The notes under the pieces are model-generated. The model saw only the letters and a program-made list of their open reading frames with translations, was not told the DNA's origin and ran no database searches. The translations under genes were made by a program, and so were the position numbers. Positions 34,198 through 43,537 of a stretch of DNA of 64,000 nucleotides are shown piece after piece. Position 1 is the stretch's first letter. Each line of letters opens with the position of its first letter. The stretch is from Hyphomicrobiales bacterium (GTDB lineage Bacteria > Pseudomonadota > Alphaproteobacteria > Rhizobiales > Beijerinckiaceae), in NCBI GenBank assembly GCA_900473415.1, contig UCLR01000026.1:62001-126000 (forward strand), read 5' to 3'.

Positions 34198-34998
34198 GTG
34201 ACTGTAGAGACGAAACCCGCGACAAGCGCCCGCCGCGCGGACGGCAGCGCCGGTGACGCCGACTACGGGCGGATCGGACAGGGCTATGCGTCCTTCCGCC
34301 AGCCGGAACCGGCGATCGCGGCGTTGATCGAAGCGGCGCTCGGCCCGGCCAGGGCGATCCTCAATGTCGGCGCCGGAGCAGGCTCCTACGAGCCGCGCGG
34401 CCGGGACGTCACGGCCGTCGAGCCTTCGGCTTCGATGCGGGCACAGCGGCCGGCCGACATCGCCGTCGCGATCGACGCCACGGCGGAAAAGCTGCCCTTC
34501 GGCGACGGCGCCTTCGATGCCAGCATGACGACCTTCAGCGTGCATCAGTGGCAGGATCTCGATGCGGGCCTGCGAGAAATGCGCCGCGTCACGCGCGGGC
34601 CGGTCGCGATCCTCTCCTGCGATCCGGCTCTGGTCGAGGCCTTCTGGCTCTCCGATTACGCGCCCCAGGTGCTCGCGACCGAGGCGCGGCGCTACCCCTC
34701 GCTCGACCGCATGGCGACGGTGCTCGGCGGCGAGGTCGAGATCGTCCCCGTACCGATCCCGCTGGCTTGCGTCGACGGCTTCAACGAGGCCTATTACGGC
34801 CGGCCGGAAAGCTTCCTCGATCCGCGGGCGCGCTCGGCCTGCTCCGCCTGGAGCTTCGTCAGTGACGACGACAACGCGGTCTCGATCGAGAGATTGCGCC
34901 AGGACCTCGAATCCGGCGTCTGGGACGCCCGCCACGGCGCCCTGCGCAGCCGGCCGAGCTTCGACGGTTCGCTGAGGCTCCTGATCGCGCGGCCTTAA
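34198..34998 (+). CDS. SAM-dependent methyltransferase
   Basis: 266 aa from GTG 34198, with GGGAGAGAG upstream. The class I fold is visible: I-L-N-V-G-A-G-A-G-S-Y near residue 55 (SAM-binding Gly-rich loop), T-A-V-E-P-S near 77 (acidic residue at the end of strand 2), and A-E-K-L-P-F-G-D-G-A-F-D-A near 100, followed by T-T-F-S-V-H-Q-W. This is the methyltransferase type 11 pattern. The substrate cannot be inferred. It is divergent from msrC. Confidence 0.87.
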   Translation: MTVETKPATSARRADGSAGDADYGRIGQGYASFRQPEPAIAALIEAALGPARAILNVGAGAGSYEPRGRDVTAVEPSASMRAQRPADIAVAIDATAEKLPFGDGAFDASMTTFSVHQWQDLDAGLREMRRVTRGPVAILSCDPALVEAFWLSDYAPQVLATEARRYPSLDRMATVLGGEVEIVPVPIPLACVDGFNEAYYGRPESFLDPRARSACSAWSFVSDDDNAVSIERLRQDLESGVWDARHGALRSRPSFDGSLRLLIARP

Positions 34999-35072
34999 GC
35001 GCCTGACGTCATTCTCGGGCGGTGCCCGTGGCTATGGCTTGCGTGGCTCTCGGCGCGGCCCACCGGCTTCGA

Positions 35073-36404
35073 CTAATCGCCGCGGAAGGCGCCGATCATG
35101 TAGCTCTCATTGCCGATCTCAGTGACGCGGCCCTTCACCTCGTAGCTGGCAAGATCGACGATCCAGACGACGCTCGAATTGGACTTGCTCTTCGGCGCGC
35201 CGGTGATCGCCGCGTATTTCCCGTCCGGGGTGATCGCGATGCCGCGCGGCCGCGACGGCTCGCCCCCCGGCGTCTTCAGCTCGACGCGCCTGATCGTCGC
35301 CGGTTGGCCGGCGAGGGCCTTGGCGACATCGATGATGTCGATGTTGTTCGAGCGGAACTGGGTCGAGAGGATGCGCTTGCCGTCCGGCAGGAAGGTGGCG
35401 ACGAAGGGCCGCGTCGGCGTCTTCCCGTCATCGGTGCCGACGAGGACGCGCGCCACCTCGGCCTTGCCGGGGTCGCTCAGCGCCTTCTCGACATCGACGA
35501 TGCTGACCGTGTTGCCGGGCGTGTCGGTCTGGGCGTTCTCGCGCGAGGCATGGGCGACGAGCTTGCCGTCCGGGCTGGTCGAAATGCCGAAGCCGCCGGC
35601 CTGGACCGGGATGCGCGCCACCTCCGCGCCGCTCTCGCCGGCGATCGCTTTCTGCAGGCTCATCACCGTGATGTCGTCGGTGCCGCCGTTGGCGCCGAAG
35701 ATCGTGCCGCCGCCGAGCGGGCTGATGGTGACGCCGTTGGTGTCGGGGAAGCAGCCGAACTTGGGATCGGGCGCGCGATGCGGCACCGGATTGGGCGGGC
35801 AGGGGAAGCCGGGTTTGCCATAGGCCTGCTCGATCTTGCGGATCACCTTGTTGGTCGCAAGGTCGACGATGCTGAGATGGCGCCCGCCATCCTCGTCGCC
35901 CTCCTGCTCGGCATGGGCGAGGACCGCGTGCTTGCCGTCGGCCACGATGGCGAAGCCGGTCGGGCCGAAGCCGCCGGTCTCGATATAGCCCTCGACCGCA
36001 TTGAGCGTGCCGTTGCTCGCCGGATCGAGCGCCTTCCTGAGGTCGACCACCGTCACCGTGCCGGCATGGCCGTGCTGGAAGGCGCCGGCGGCCTCCGGCG
36101 TCGCCCGGCCGGAATGGTTGACGACATAGGCGCGCCGCTGATCGGGCGCGATCGCGATCGAGATCGGCTGGCCGCTCGACACGACGGTCTTGCCGTCGAC
36201 CTGGATGTCCGGGGTGACGCGCAGCCGGTTGACCACCGCCTTCGCCGTCCCGTCATTGGCCGGGTCGATCGCCTTTTCGAGATCGATGACCAGGACGACA
36301 TTGTCCCAGCGTCCGCTCGCGAGGAAATAATCTTTCGCCATGACCTGATGCGCGCCTCCGATTGCGCAGAGCGCCAATGTGCTGAGAAGCGTCGTCCGTA
36401 GCAT
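35073..36404 (-). CDS. Secreted YncE-like beta-propeller protein
   Basis: 443 aa with a signal peptide (L-L-S-T-L-A-L-C-A-I-G-G-A-H-Q-V-M-A). Repeated blades of the form V-x-V-V-D-L-x-K-A-x-x-x-P and P-D-G-K-x-A-x-x-x (for example near residues 40, 115, 180, 275, 335 and 400) make a six- or seven-bladed YncE/lactonase-like propeller. It is periplasmic. It is the last gene of the run beginning at tctC, 45 bases after the FAD/Fe-S dehydrogenase, so it may bind or process the substrate of that pathway; this is inference. Confidence 0.82.
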   Translation of the reverse strand: MLRTTLLSTLALCAIGGAHQVMAKDYFLASGRWDNVVLVIDLEKAIDPANDGTAKAVVNRLRVTPDIQVDGKTVVSSGQPISIAIAPDQRRAYVVNHSGRATPEAAGAFQHGHAGTVTVVDLRKALDPASNGTLNAVEGYIETGGFGPTGFAIVADGKHAVLAHAEQEGDEDGGRHLSIVDLATNKVIRKIEQAYGKPGFPCPPNPVPHRAPDPKFGCFPDTNGVTISPLGGGTIFGANGGTDDITVMSLQKAIAGESGAEVARIPVQAGGFGISTSPDGKLVAHASRENAQTDTPGNTVSIVDVEKALSDPGKAEVARVLVGTDDGKTPTRPFVATFLPDGKRILSTQFRSNNIDIIDVAKALAGQPATIRRVELKTPGGEPSRPRGIAITPDGKYAAITGAPKSKSNSSVVWIVDLASYEVKGRVTEIGNESYMIGAFRGD

Positions 36405-36449
36405 GATCGTCCTCCCTCGGTCGTCCCGCTTTCCGGGTTCGTCGTTTCT

Positions 36450-39383
36450 CTATGCCGGTGTGGCGCGCTCCTTCAGTGCAGCGTCCAGCACCCTGACGAC
36501 ATGCACCGCATCGCGGCTGGCCCCGTCATGGATCTGGTGGCGGCAGCTCGTGCCGTCGGCGACGACAAGATCGCCGGCCCCAGCCTTTCGCACCGCCGGC
36601 AGCAGCGCGAGCTCGCCCATGGCGAGCGAAACGTCGATCGTCGCGGCGCCATAGCCGAAGGCGCCGGACATGCCGCAGCAGCTCGATTCGATCGGCCTGA
36701 CCTCGAGCCCGGGCACCGCCCGCAGCGTTGTCTCGACCGCGCCCATCGCGTCGAAGGCCTTCTGGTGGCAATGGCCGTGCAGATGCGCGACGCGCCCGCC
36801 TTGGTCACGCAATGGCAGGCTGGTCCTGCCCGCGGCCATGTCGGCCGCCAGCAATTCCTCGACCAGCAGCGCCGCCTTGGCCACGGGCTCGACCTCGGCC
36901 TTGGGCAGCAATGCCGCGAACTCGTCGCGGAAGCTCATCAGGCAGGACGGCTCGAGCCCGACGATGCGCGCGCCCTTGGCGACGAAGGGGCTGAGCGCAT
37001 CGAGCGTGCGCCTTGCCTCGGCGCGGGCCTCCTCGACCAGCCCTGCAGAGAGAAAGGTGCGCCCGCAGCAAAGCGGCCGTTCGCCATCCCTGGCCGCAAT
37101 GCGATGCAGCCGGTAGCCGCCGGCGAGCAACACGCGTTCGGCCGCTTCCAGATTCTCGCGCTCAAAATAGCGGTTGAAGGTGTCGGCGAAGAGCACGATG
37201 TCGCGGCCGTCGCCCCGCACGGCAGACGGACTCGCCGGCACCGCCGCCTCGCGCCAGGGTGTGCGCCAGACCGGCAGCGAGCGCCGCGCCGAGAAGCCAA
37301 GCCAGCGTTCGCTGAGCTTCGCCAAGAACGGGATGCGGTCGCGCAGGTTCATCAACGGCGCGAGTTTCGCGGCCAGCGGCGCATAGCGCGGCAGATAGGC
37401 GATCAGGCGTTCCTTCAGGGGCAGGCCGTGCTTCGCGTGGTAATGATGCAGGAACTCGACCTTCATCCGCGCCATGTCGACGCCGGTCGGGCAGTCGCGC
37501 CTGCAGCCCTTGCAGGAGACGCAGAGATCGAGCGTCTCCTTCATCTCGGGCGAGGTGAAGGCCCCTTCCCCAAGCTGTCCGGAGATGGCGAGCCGCAGCG
37601 TATTGGCCCGACCGCGGGTGACGTGCTGCTCCTCTCGCGTCGCCCGCCAGGACGGGCACATCGTCCCGCCTGCCATCTTCCGGCAGGTGCCATTGTTGTT
37701 GCACATCTCGACGGCGCCACCGAGACCGCCCCAATCGGACCAGTCGAGCGCGGTCTCCGGCGGCACCGGCGTGGCGTAGCCGGGCGGGAACCGCATCAGG
37801 CTGCGATCGTCCATATGGTAGGGGCGGACGATCTTGCCGGGGTTGAGCCGGTTTTCCGGGTCGAAGCCGTCCTTGACCGCCTCAAAGGCGCGGGTGAGCG
37901 GCTCCCCGAACATCGGCTCGACGAAGTCGGAGCGCGAGATGCCGTCGCCATGCTCGCCCGAGAACGAGCCCTTGAAGTGGCGCACCAGCTCGCAGGCCTC
38001 CTCGGCGATGCCGCGCATGGCCTTCACGCCGCTTTCGGTCTTCATGTTGAGGATCGGGCGGACATGCAGGCAACCGACCGAGGCATGCGCATACCAGGTG
38101 CCGCGCGTACCGTGCTTCTCGAACAGGGCGGTGATGGCGTCGGTATAGTCGGCGAGATGCTCGAGCGGGACAGCGCAGTCCTCGATGAAGGAGACCGGCT
38201 TCCCGTCGCCCTTCATCGACATCATGATGTTGAGGCAGGCTTCGCGCACCTCCCAGACCGGCTTCTGCCGGGCCGACTCGATCACCTCGACCACCGCATC
38301 GGGAAAGCCGTGATCGGCCATGCACTGGTCGAGCCGTTTGAGGTCGGCCTTCAGCGCGGCAAGGTCGTCGCCGGCGAACTCGACCAGCAGCAGGCAGTTC
38401 GGCTGGCCCCTGGTGATGTCGGCCAGCGTGCGCACGAAGAGCGGGATGTCGGCGCCGAGCACCAGCACGTTATTGTCGACGAGCTCGACCGCGACCGGCC
38501 CGAGCGCGACGAGATGCTGCGTCGTCTCCATCGCCGCACGGAAATTCGGGAAATGGCAGACGCCCATGACGCGGTGCCGCGGCAGGGGCGAGAGCTTGAG
38601 CGTCGCCTGCGTGGTCAGGGCGAGCGTGCCCTCCGAGCCGACCAGCAGGTGCGACAGGTTCGGCCGCGGCACGATCAGTTCGTCGAGATTATAGCCGCCG
38701 ACGCGCCTTTGCACCTTGGGGAAGATTGCCTCGATCTCGTCGCGATGCCGATCGGCGAGCGCCAGCATACTCTCCATCAGCGCCCGCGCCCGTGGCGAGG
38801 CGTTGTCACTGATAGGCCCCTCGCCGAGTGCGAGCGGCTCGCCATCACGAAACATCGCCTTCAGCGCTAAGACGTTGTCGACGGTCTTGCCGTAGCGCAG
38901 CGAGCGCGCGCCCGAGGAGTTGTTGCCGACCATGCCGCCAATGGTGCAGCGGCTCGCCGTCGAGGGTTCGACCGGGAAGAAGAGGCCATCCTTCCTGACA
39001 TGCGTGTTGAGCGCTTCCAGCACGATGCCGGGCGCCACCGAAACCGTGCGCGAAGCCGGATCATAGTCGCCGATCGCGTTGAAGTGCCGGCTCATGTCGA
39101 GGATCAGCGCATCGCCGATCGGCTGGCCGTTTTGCGAGGTGCCGCCGCCGCGGGCGATCACCGGCACGCCGTGCTCGGCAGCGATCGTCAACGCGGCTGC
39201 GATATCGGCCTCGCTCTTCGGGAAGGCGACGCCCTGCGGCACGATCTGGTAGATCGACGCGTCGGTGGCGTAGCGCCCGCGGGTGAAGGCGTCGAAACGC
39301 GCCTCCCCTTCCAGCGCCTGCGACAGCTTGCGTTCGAAGCCAAGATTGCGGCTATGCGGGCGCGACAGCGCGGCCTGCGTCAT
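36450..39383 (-). CDS. YdiJ-like FAD-binding/Fe-S 2-hydroxyacid dehydrogenase
   Basis: 977 aa fusion of a GlcD-type flavoprotein and a GlcF-type iron-sulfur protein, as in E. coli YdiJ. The FAD_binding_4 domain shows V-I-A-R-G-G-G-T-S-Q-N-G near residue 80, T-I-G-G-M-V-G-N-N-S-S-G near 147 and the Dld-type C-terminal half (E-H-G-D-G-I-S-R-S near 460). Cysteine clusters C-N-N-N-G-T-C-R and C-V-S-C-K-G-C-R-R-D-C-P-T-G (about 570-635) bind Fe-S clusters; CCG repeats follow, including E-S-S-C-C-G-M-S-G-A-F-G-Y near 908. Such enzymes oxidise D-2-hydroxyacids (2-hydroxyglutarate, lactate, glycolate-like). The start overlaps the tctA stop by 4 bases. Confidence 0.9.
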   Translation of the reverse strand: MTQAALSRPHSRNLGFERKLSQALEGEARFDAFTRGRYATDASIYQIVPQGVAFPKSEADIAAALTIAAEHGVPVIARGGGTSQNGQPIGDALILDMSRHFNAIGDYDPASRTVSVAPGIVLEALNTHVRKDGLFFPVEPSTASRCTIGGMVGNNSSGARSLRYGKTVDNVLALKAMFRDGEPLALGEGPISDNASPRARALMESMLALADRHRDEIEAIFPKVQRRVGGYNLDELIVPRPNLSHLLVGSEGTLALTTQATLKLSPLPRHRVMGVCHFPNFRAAMETTQHLVALGPVAVELVDNNVLVLGADIPLFVRTLADITRGQPNCLLLVEFAGDDLAALKADLKRLDQCMADHGFPDAVVEVIESARQKPVWEVREACLNIMMSMKGDGKPVSFIEDCAVPLEHLADYTDAITALFEKHGTRGTWYAHASVGCLHVRPILNMKTESGVKAMRGIAEEACELVRHFKGSFSGEHGDGISRSDFVEPMFGEPLTRAFEAVKDGFDPENRLNPGKIVRPYHMDDRSLMRFPPGYATPVPPETALDWSDWGGLGGAVEMCNNNGTCRKMAGGTMCPSWRATREEQHVTRGRANTLRLAISGQLGEGAFTSPEMKETLDLCVSCKGCRRDCPTGVDMARMKVEFLHHYHAKHGLPLKERLIAYLPRYAPLAAKLAPLMNLRDRIPFLAKLSERWLGFSARRSLPVWRTPWREAAVPASPSAVRGDGRDIVLFADTFNRYFERENLEAAERVLLAGGYRLHRIAARDGERPLCCGRTFLSAGLVEEARAEARRTLDALSPFVAKGARIVGLEPSCLMSFRDEFAALLPKAEVEPVAKAALLVEELLAADMAAGRTSLPLRDQGGRVAHLHGHCHQKAFDAMGAVETTLRAVPGLEVRPIESSCCGMSGAFGYGAATIDVSLAMGELALLPAVRKAGAGDLVVADGTSCRHQIHDGASRDAVHVVRVLDAALKERATPA

Positions 39384-40909
39384 CTGGTGGCCTCTGCGGT
39401 CTCAGGATCTGTCCGGCGGCGCCCGCGCAGTGCAGCAATCGCATCGCCGGCCGGCCCCCAGCAGAGCAGCAGCAGAGCGAGCACGACGAGCGTCGCGACC
39501 AGCCCGTTGGCCCAGAAGACGCCGAGCGAGCCGCCGGAGCCGAGCAGCGCCTGGCGGAAGGCATCCTCGGCCCGGTCGCCCAGCACCAGCGCCAAGATCA
39601 TCGGCGCGAGCGGGTAGTCGAGCTTCTTGAAGACATAGCCGACGACGCCGAAGACCAGCATCAGCCAGATGTCGAAGATCGAGTTGGAGATCGTGTAGGC
39701 GCCGATCGCACAGACGATCAGGATCACCGGCGCGACGAAGGAGAACGGGATCCGCATGATCGCGGCAAAGAGCGGCACCGTCGCCAGCACGATGATCAGG
39801 CCGGCGAGATTGCCGAGATACATCGAGGCGATCAGGCCCCAGACGAAATCCTTCTGCTCGACGAAGAGCATCGGCCCGGGCTGGAGACCCCAGACCAGCA
39901 GGCCGCCGAGCAGCACGGCCGCCGTCGCCGAACCGGGGATGCCGAGCGCCAGCATCGGCAAGAGCGCGCTGGTGCCGGCGGCATGCGCGGCGGTCTCGGG
40001 CGCCAGCACGCCCTCGATCTCGCCCTTGCCGAAGTTCTTGCCGCGCTTCGAGAAGCGCTTGGCGAGGCCATAGCCCATGAAGGAGGCGGCGATGGCCCCG
40101 CCCGGCGTCACGCCCATCCACATGCCGACGACCGCCGAGCGCAGCAGCGTCGCCCAGTAGCGCGGCAGACCGGCCCAGGTGCGGAGCACGACCATCAGGT
40201 CGATCTTCGCCTGCTTGCCCTTGAATACCAGCCCTTCCTCGACCGTCAGCAGGATCTCGCTGACGCCGAACAGGCCGATGACCACGATCAGGAAGTCGAA
40301 GCCACGCATCAGCTCGGTCGAGCCGAAGGTCATGCGCAGGTCGCCCGAGATCGAATCGAGGCCGACGGCCGCGAGCAGGAAGCCGATGCAGAGCGAGGCG
40401 ATGATCTTGGCGCGGTTCTCCCGGCCCATGCCGATGAAGGAACAGAAGGTCAAAAGGAAGACCGCGAAGAACTCGGCCGGGCCGAAGCGCAGTGCGAACT
40501 GTGCGACCAGCGGCGCGACGAAGGTGATGAGCACGACGCCCGAGAGCGCGCCGATGAAGGAGGCGGTGAAGGCCGCCGTCAGCGCTTCCGCCGCCTTGCC
40601 CTGCACCGCCATCGGATAGCCGTCGAAGGTGGTCGCGACCGACCACGCCTCGCCGGGGATGTTGAACAGGATAGAGGTGATCGCGCCACCGAACAGCGCG
40701 CCCCAGTAGATCGACGACAACAGGATGATCGCCGAAGTCGGGTCCATGCCGAAGGTCAGCGGCAAGAGGATCGCGACCCCGTTCGGTCCACCCAGTCCCG
40801 GCAGCACCCCGACGACGATGCCGAGAATGACGCCGACCGCCATGAAGCCGACATTGTGCCAGGAGAGCGCGACCTGGAAGCCGGCGACGAGCGAGGCAAA
40901 ATCGTCCAT
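39380..40909 (-). CDS. tctA: Tripartite tricarboxylate transporter, large membrane subunit
   Basis: 509 aa, about 12 membrane segments. TctA motifs: G-V-L-P-G-L-G-G-P-N-G-V-A near residue 34, G-A-L-F-G-G-A-I-T-S-I-L-F-N-I-P-G near 70-87 and the second Gly/Pro-rich half, G-V-T-P-G-G-A-I-A-A-S-F and A-L-G-I-P-G-S-A-T-A-A-V. The transporter imports carboxylates using ion gradients, with TctC capturing substrate. It lies 10 bases after tctB and overlaps the dehydrogenase gene, which suggests that the imported compound feeds that enzyme. Confidence 0.93.
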   Translation of the reverse strand: MDDFASLVAGFQVALSWHNVGFMAVGVILGIVVGVLPGLGGPNGVAILLPLTFGMDPTSAIILLSSIYWGALFGGAITSILFNIPGEAWSVATTFDGYPMAVQGKAAEALTAAFTASFIGALSGVVLITFVAPLVAQFALRFGPAEFFAVFLLTFCSFIGMGRENRAKIIASLCIGFLLAAVGLDSISGDLRMTFGSTELMRGFDFLIVVIGLFGVSEILLTVEEGLVFKGKQAKIDLMVVLRTWAGLPRYWATLLRSAVVGMWMGVTPGGAIAASFMGYGLAKRFSKRGKNFGKGEIEGVLAPETAAHAAGTSALLPMLALGIPGSATAAVLLGGLLVWGLQPGPMLFVEQKDFVWGLIASMYLGNLAGLIIVLATVPLFAAIMRIPFSFVAPVILIVCAIGAYTISNSIFDIWLMLVFGVVGYVFKKLDYPLAPMILALVLGDRAEDAFRQALLGSGGSLGVFWANGLVATLVVLALLLLCWGPAGDAIAALRGRRRTDPETAEATR

Positions 40910-40919
40910 CTCTCGTCCT

Positions 40920-41420
40920 TCAATAGCCGAGCACGGCTTCCAGCGGCCCCTTCGGCAGGGGCACGCGGAACTGCAGTTCGAAGACCCAGAAGCAGGCGAC
41001 CGGCACGATCAGCGCGGTCAGCAGGATCGACCACCAGCGCGAGGTGCCGACGACCACCATGAAGGCGATGATGAAGATCGCCGAGGCGACATAAAGCCCG
41101 AGCGGCTGGATCAACGCCACGAACAGGACAAGCGGCCCCAGCACCCTGACGACCTGCCGCAGCTGCTCATAGGTGACGAACATCCCGTCCGGCCGGCGGA
41201 AGGATTGCCAGAGGATGAAGAACGAGGCGGCGAGGAAGATCCAGCCGACGCGCGCCGGGAAGAAGCCGTTCTGCGGGCCGCCATCCCAGCCGGCGCCGCG
41301 CCCATGCGAATCGTAGAGGACGATGCCCGCAAGCCCGATCAGCAGTACCGCCGTCGCAATCTCGACCGGGCGGCGTGAGATGCCGCGTTCAGGCGCTTCG
41401 GTCTCGGAAGGTAATGACAT
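40920..41420 (-). CDS. tctB: Tripartite tricarboxylate transporter, small membrane subunit
   Basis: 166 aa from the ATG at 41420; the longer open frame reads into the palindromic repeat. Four membrane segments in the TctB pattern (A-T-A-V-L-L-I-G-L-A-G-I, W-I-F-L-A-A-S-F-F-I-L-W, L-G-L-Y-V-A-S-A-I-F-I-I-A-F and the last near I-V-P-V-A-C-F-W-V-F), with G-F-F-P-A-R-V-G between the first two. It is separated from tctC by a 139-base gap that contains repeat copy B, and sits 10 bases before tctA. Confidence 0.9.
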   Translation of the reverse strand: MSLPSETEAPERGISRRPVEIATAVLLIGLAGIVLYDSHGRGAGWDGGPQNGFFPARVGWIFLAASFFILWQSFRRPDGMFVTYEQLRQVVRVLGPLVLFVALIQPLGLYVASAIFIIAFMVVVGTSRWWSILLTALIVPVACFWVFELQFRVPLPKGPLEAVLGY

Positions 41421-41435
41421 CGATCGCTCCCGCTG

Positions 41436-41533
41436 GTCATCCCGGACAAGCCGCCAGGCGGCGCCGATCCGGGATCCACACCTGAACCACTCTGGAATGG
41501 ATCCCGGGTCTCCTTTCGGTCGCCCAGGATGAC
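41436..41533. repeat. GTCATCCCGG palindromic repeat, copy B (inside tct operon)
   Basis: The element runs from GTCATCCCGG to CCCAGGATGAC, with internal CCGATCCGGGATCC and GGATCCCGGG inverted motifs. It lies between tctC and tctB, which are in the same operon, so the transcript carries the hairpin. Confidence 0.75.
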
Positions 41534-41559
41534 GAGGCACCCAGGCAAAGGCGATCCAT

Positions 41560-42543
41560 TCACTTCGCCATGAAGCCAGCTTCGGTCATCAGCTTCTCGT
41601 GCTTCTGTTCATCCGCCTTGAGAAAGGAAACGAAGGCCTCGCCGTCGCGGTAGTCCGGCACCAGCGCGTTTCGGGCGAGATATTCCTTCCACTCCGGCGT
41701 CTCGGAGACCTTCTTGAACAGGTCGACATAGAAGGCCTGCTGCTCCTTGCCCACCTTGCCGGGCATGAACATGCCGCGCAGCATCTGGTAGCTGACATTC
41801 AGCCCCTGCGAGGCGCAGGTCGGGATGTCAGCCCAGGACTGCCCGTCCGCGACCTTCTCGGTGTAGGCCATCTTCTGCTCGGCGAAGACGCAGAGCGGGC
41901 GCGTCGCGCCGCCGCGCCAATTGGCGAGGTCCTCGGCCGGGTTGTTGGTGTTGGCCTCGACATGCCCGCCGGACAACTGCGTCGAGGCCTGGCCGCCGGA
42001 GGTGTAGGGGATATAGGCGAACTTAGCCCCGCCCTGCTTCTCCATGGCGAAGACGAGGAGGTTATCCTCGCGCTTGGAGGAGGTGCCGCCGATCTTCATC
42101 GCCGGATTGGCACTCTTGGCGGCCGTCATCAGGTCGCCGGCGCTCTTGTAGGGCGACTTGGCGTTGACCCAGAGCAGGAAGGAATCCTGCGCCAACATCG
42201 CGACCGGGGTGTAGTCGGTCCAGTTCAGCGCCAGCTTGGTCGCCATCGGCGTCATGAAGATGCCGCTCGACGTCGTGATCAGCTTGTGCGCGTCGCCGGC
42301 CGATTTCTGGATGTCGAGCATGCCCTCGGCGCCGCCGGCGGCCGGCTTATTGACGACGATGATCGGCTGGGTGGTGAACTGGTGCTTCTGGATGATGCCC
42401 TGGATCGTTCGCGCCATCTGGTCAGACGCCCCGCCCGCCGAGAACGGCACCACGATCTCGATCGGCTTCGTCGGCTCCCAGGCGGCCGCCTGCCCGATGC
42501 CTGCGGCCAGAATCGCGGTCGCGGCCAGCCATTGCTGCTTCAT
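41560..42543 (-). CDS. tctC: Tripartite tricarboxylate transporter, substrate-binding protein
   Basis: 327 aa with a signal peptide (M-K-Q-Q-W-L-A-A-T-A-I-L-A-A-G-I-G-Q-A-A-A). Bug-family receptor: P-I-E-I-V-V-P-F-S-A-G-G-A-S-D near residue 28 (the loop that contacts a carboxylate) and I-I-V-V-N-K-P-A-A-G-G-A-E-G near 61. It is the first gene of the operon tctC-tctB-tctA-dehydrogenase-propeller. The promoter region upstream carries the TTTTGCATTCA motif. Confidence 0.92.
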   Translation of the reverse strand: MKQQWLAATAILAAGIGQAAAWEPTKPIEIVVPFSAGGASDQMARTIQGIIQKHQFTTQPIIVVNKPAAGGAEGMLDIQKSAGDAHKLITTSSGIFMTPMATKLALNWTDYTPVAMLAQDSFLLWVNAKSPYKSAGDLMTAAKSANPAMKIGGTSSKREDNLLVFAMEKQGGAKFAYIPYTSGGQASTQLSGGHVEANTNNPAEDLANWRGGATRPLCVFAEQKMAYTEKVADGQSWADIPTCASQGLNVSYQMLRGMFMPGKVGKEQQAFYVDLFKKVSETPEWKEYLARNALVPDYRDGEAFVSFLKADEQKHEKLMTEAGFMAK

Positions 42544-42604
42544 GATCGCACCCTCCCGATAACTGCGCTCTGCCGGCGCGATGAAGGGACCTTAGATCAA
42601 AATT

Positions 42605-42615
42605 TTTTGCATTCA
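42605..42615. promoter_or_regulatory. Candidate operator upstream of tctC
   Basis: TTTTGCATTCA, 62 bases upstream of the tctC start, is repeated exactly and inverted upstream of the aminotransferase gene at 43538-43548. TTG...CAA makes it partly palindromic. The GntR-type regulator gene lies between, so it is the natural candidate binder. Confidence 0.5.
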
Positions 42616-42663
42616 ATCCGAAATTTCTGAGATTTCAGATTGGCGGCAATCATGGCCCGCCCT

Positions 42664-42735
42664 CATTACGAGCGCGACGAAGCAAGCCAGGCGACGCGAA
42701 GGCTGCCGCCTCTGGGATTGCTTGGTCAATCGCGC
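42664..42735. repeat. Degenerate ATTGCGAG-type palindrome
   Basis: CATTACGAGCGCGACGAAGCAA on one side and GGGATTGCTT further on echo the arms of the palindrome next to valS, but with mutations and a non-matching core. It lies at the 3' end of the GntR gene. Confidence 0.45.
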
Positions 42736-42749
42736 TCTTCGACCGACGA

Positions 42750-43451
42750 TCAGGCTGAAGCCTGCGCTGCCTTCCGCTTGTTGCGCAGATGCAGGAACAG
42801 GATGTCGGAGAGCTCCGAGCCGGCGCGTCGCCGCAGCGCGTCGAGAATCGCCTCATGCTCGCGCATCGCTTCGCCCCAGCGGTCGCGATCCTTGGCGAGA
42901 TTGGCGGAGTATCGCACCCGCCGGATCCGGCCAGCCAGGCCGGCATAGGTCGCGGCCAGCGCCGCATTGCCGGCAGCCGCGACGATCAGCTGATGGATCT
43001 CCTGGTTGCAGCGGAAATAGCCATGCATGTCGCGGCGCAGGTAAAACCGGTACATCTCATGGTGCACTCGCTCGATTTCGGCGAATTCGGCTTCCGAAAT
43101 CTGCTCGCATGCCAAACGCCCGGCCAGCGCCTCGAGCCCGCCCATCACGTCGAAGAGCTCGCGGACATCCTCGGGGCTGAGCTCACGCACCCGCGCGCCA
43201 CGATTGGGCAGGAGCTCGATGAGGCCCTCCGCCGCCAGCACCTTGAGCGCCTCGCGCAATGGCGTGCGCGAGATGTTGAAGCGCTCGCACAGCGCCCTCT
43301 CGGGGACACGGACGCCGTCGGCGAGATTACCCTCGACGATGAAGTCGCGCAGCGCGACCAGCAGCCCCTCATGCAGCGAGCCGGCCGGCCTCGGCGCCTC
43401 GGCCGACGCCGGATCGCGCTCATCAACAGAATTAAGAAGCGGCTCGCTCAT
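42750..43451 (-). CDS. GntR-family (FCD subfamily) transcriptional regulator
   Basis: 233 aa. N-terminal GntR winged helix: R-D-F-I-V-E-G-N-L, then E-R-A-L-C-E-R-F-N-I-S-R-T-P-L-R-E-A-L-K-V-L-A-A-E-G-L (about residues 35-80). The C-terminal FCD domain is all-helical, with E-V/A-L-A-G-R-L-A near 107, H-H-E-M near 129, N-Q-E-I-H-Q-L-I near 148 and E-H-E-A-I-L-D-A near 200, whose His/Asp/Glu residues usually bind a metal and an organic acid. It lies between tctC and the aminotransferase gene and is likely to repress both in the absence of the carboxylate. Confidence 0.9.
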   Translation of the reverse strand: MSEPLLNSVDERDPASAEAPRPAGSLHEGLLVALRDFIVEGNLADGVRVPERALCERFNISRTPLREALKVLAAEGLIELLPNRGARVRELSPEDVRELFDVMGGLEALAGRLACEQISEAEFAEIERVHHEMYRFYLRRDMHGYFRCNQEIHQLIVAAAGNAALAATYAGLAGRIRRVRYSANLAKDRDRWGEAMREHEAILDALRRRAGSELSDILFLHLRNKRKAAQASA

Positions 43452-43537
43452 GCATCATCGCTAAGTCGGTCCAGGCCATCTGTCGAGCCCGCTCGCGTTG
43501 ATTTCGTATGCCATAAGGCAATTGATCTTTAAAAAAA

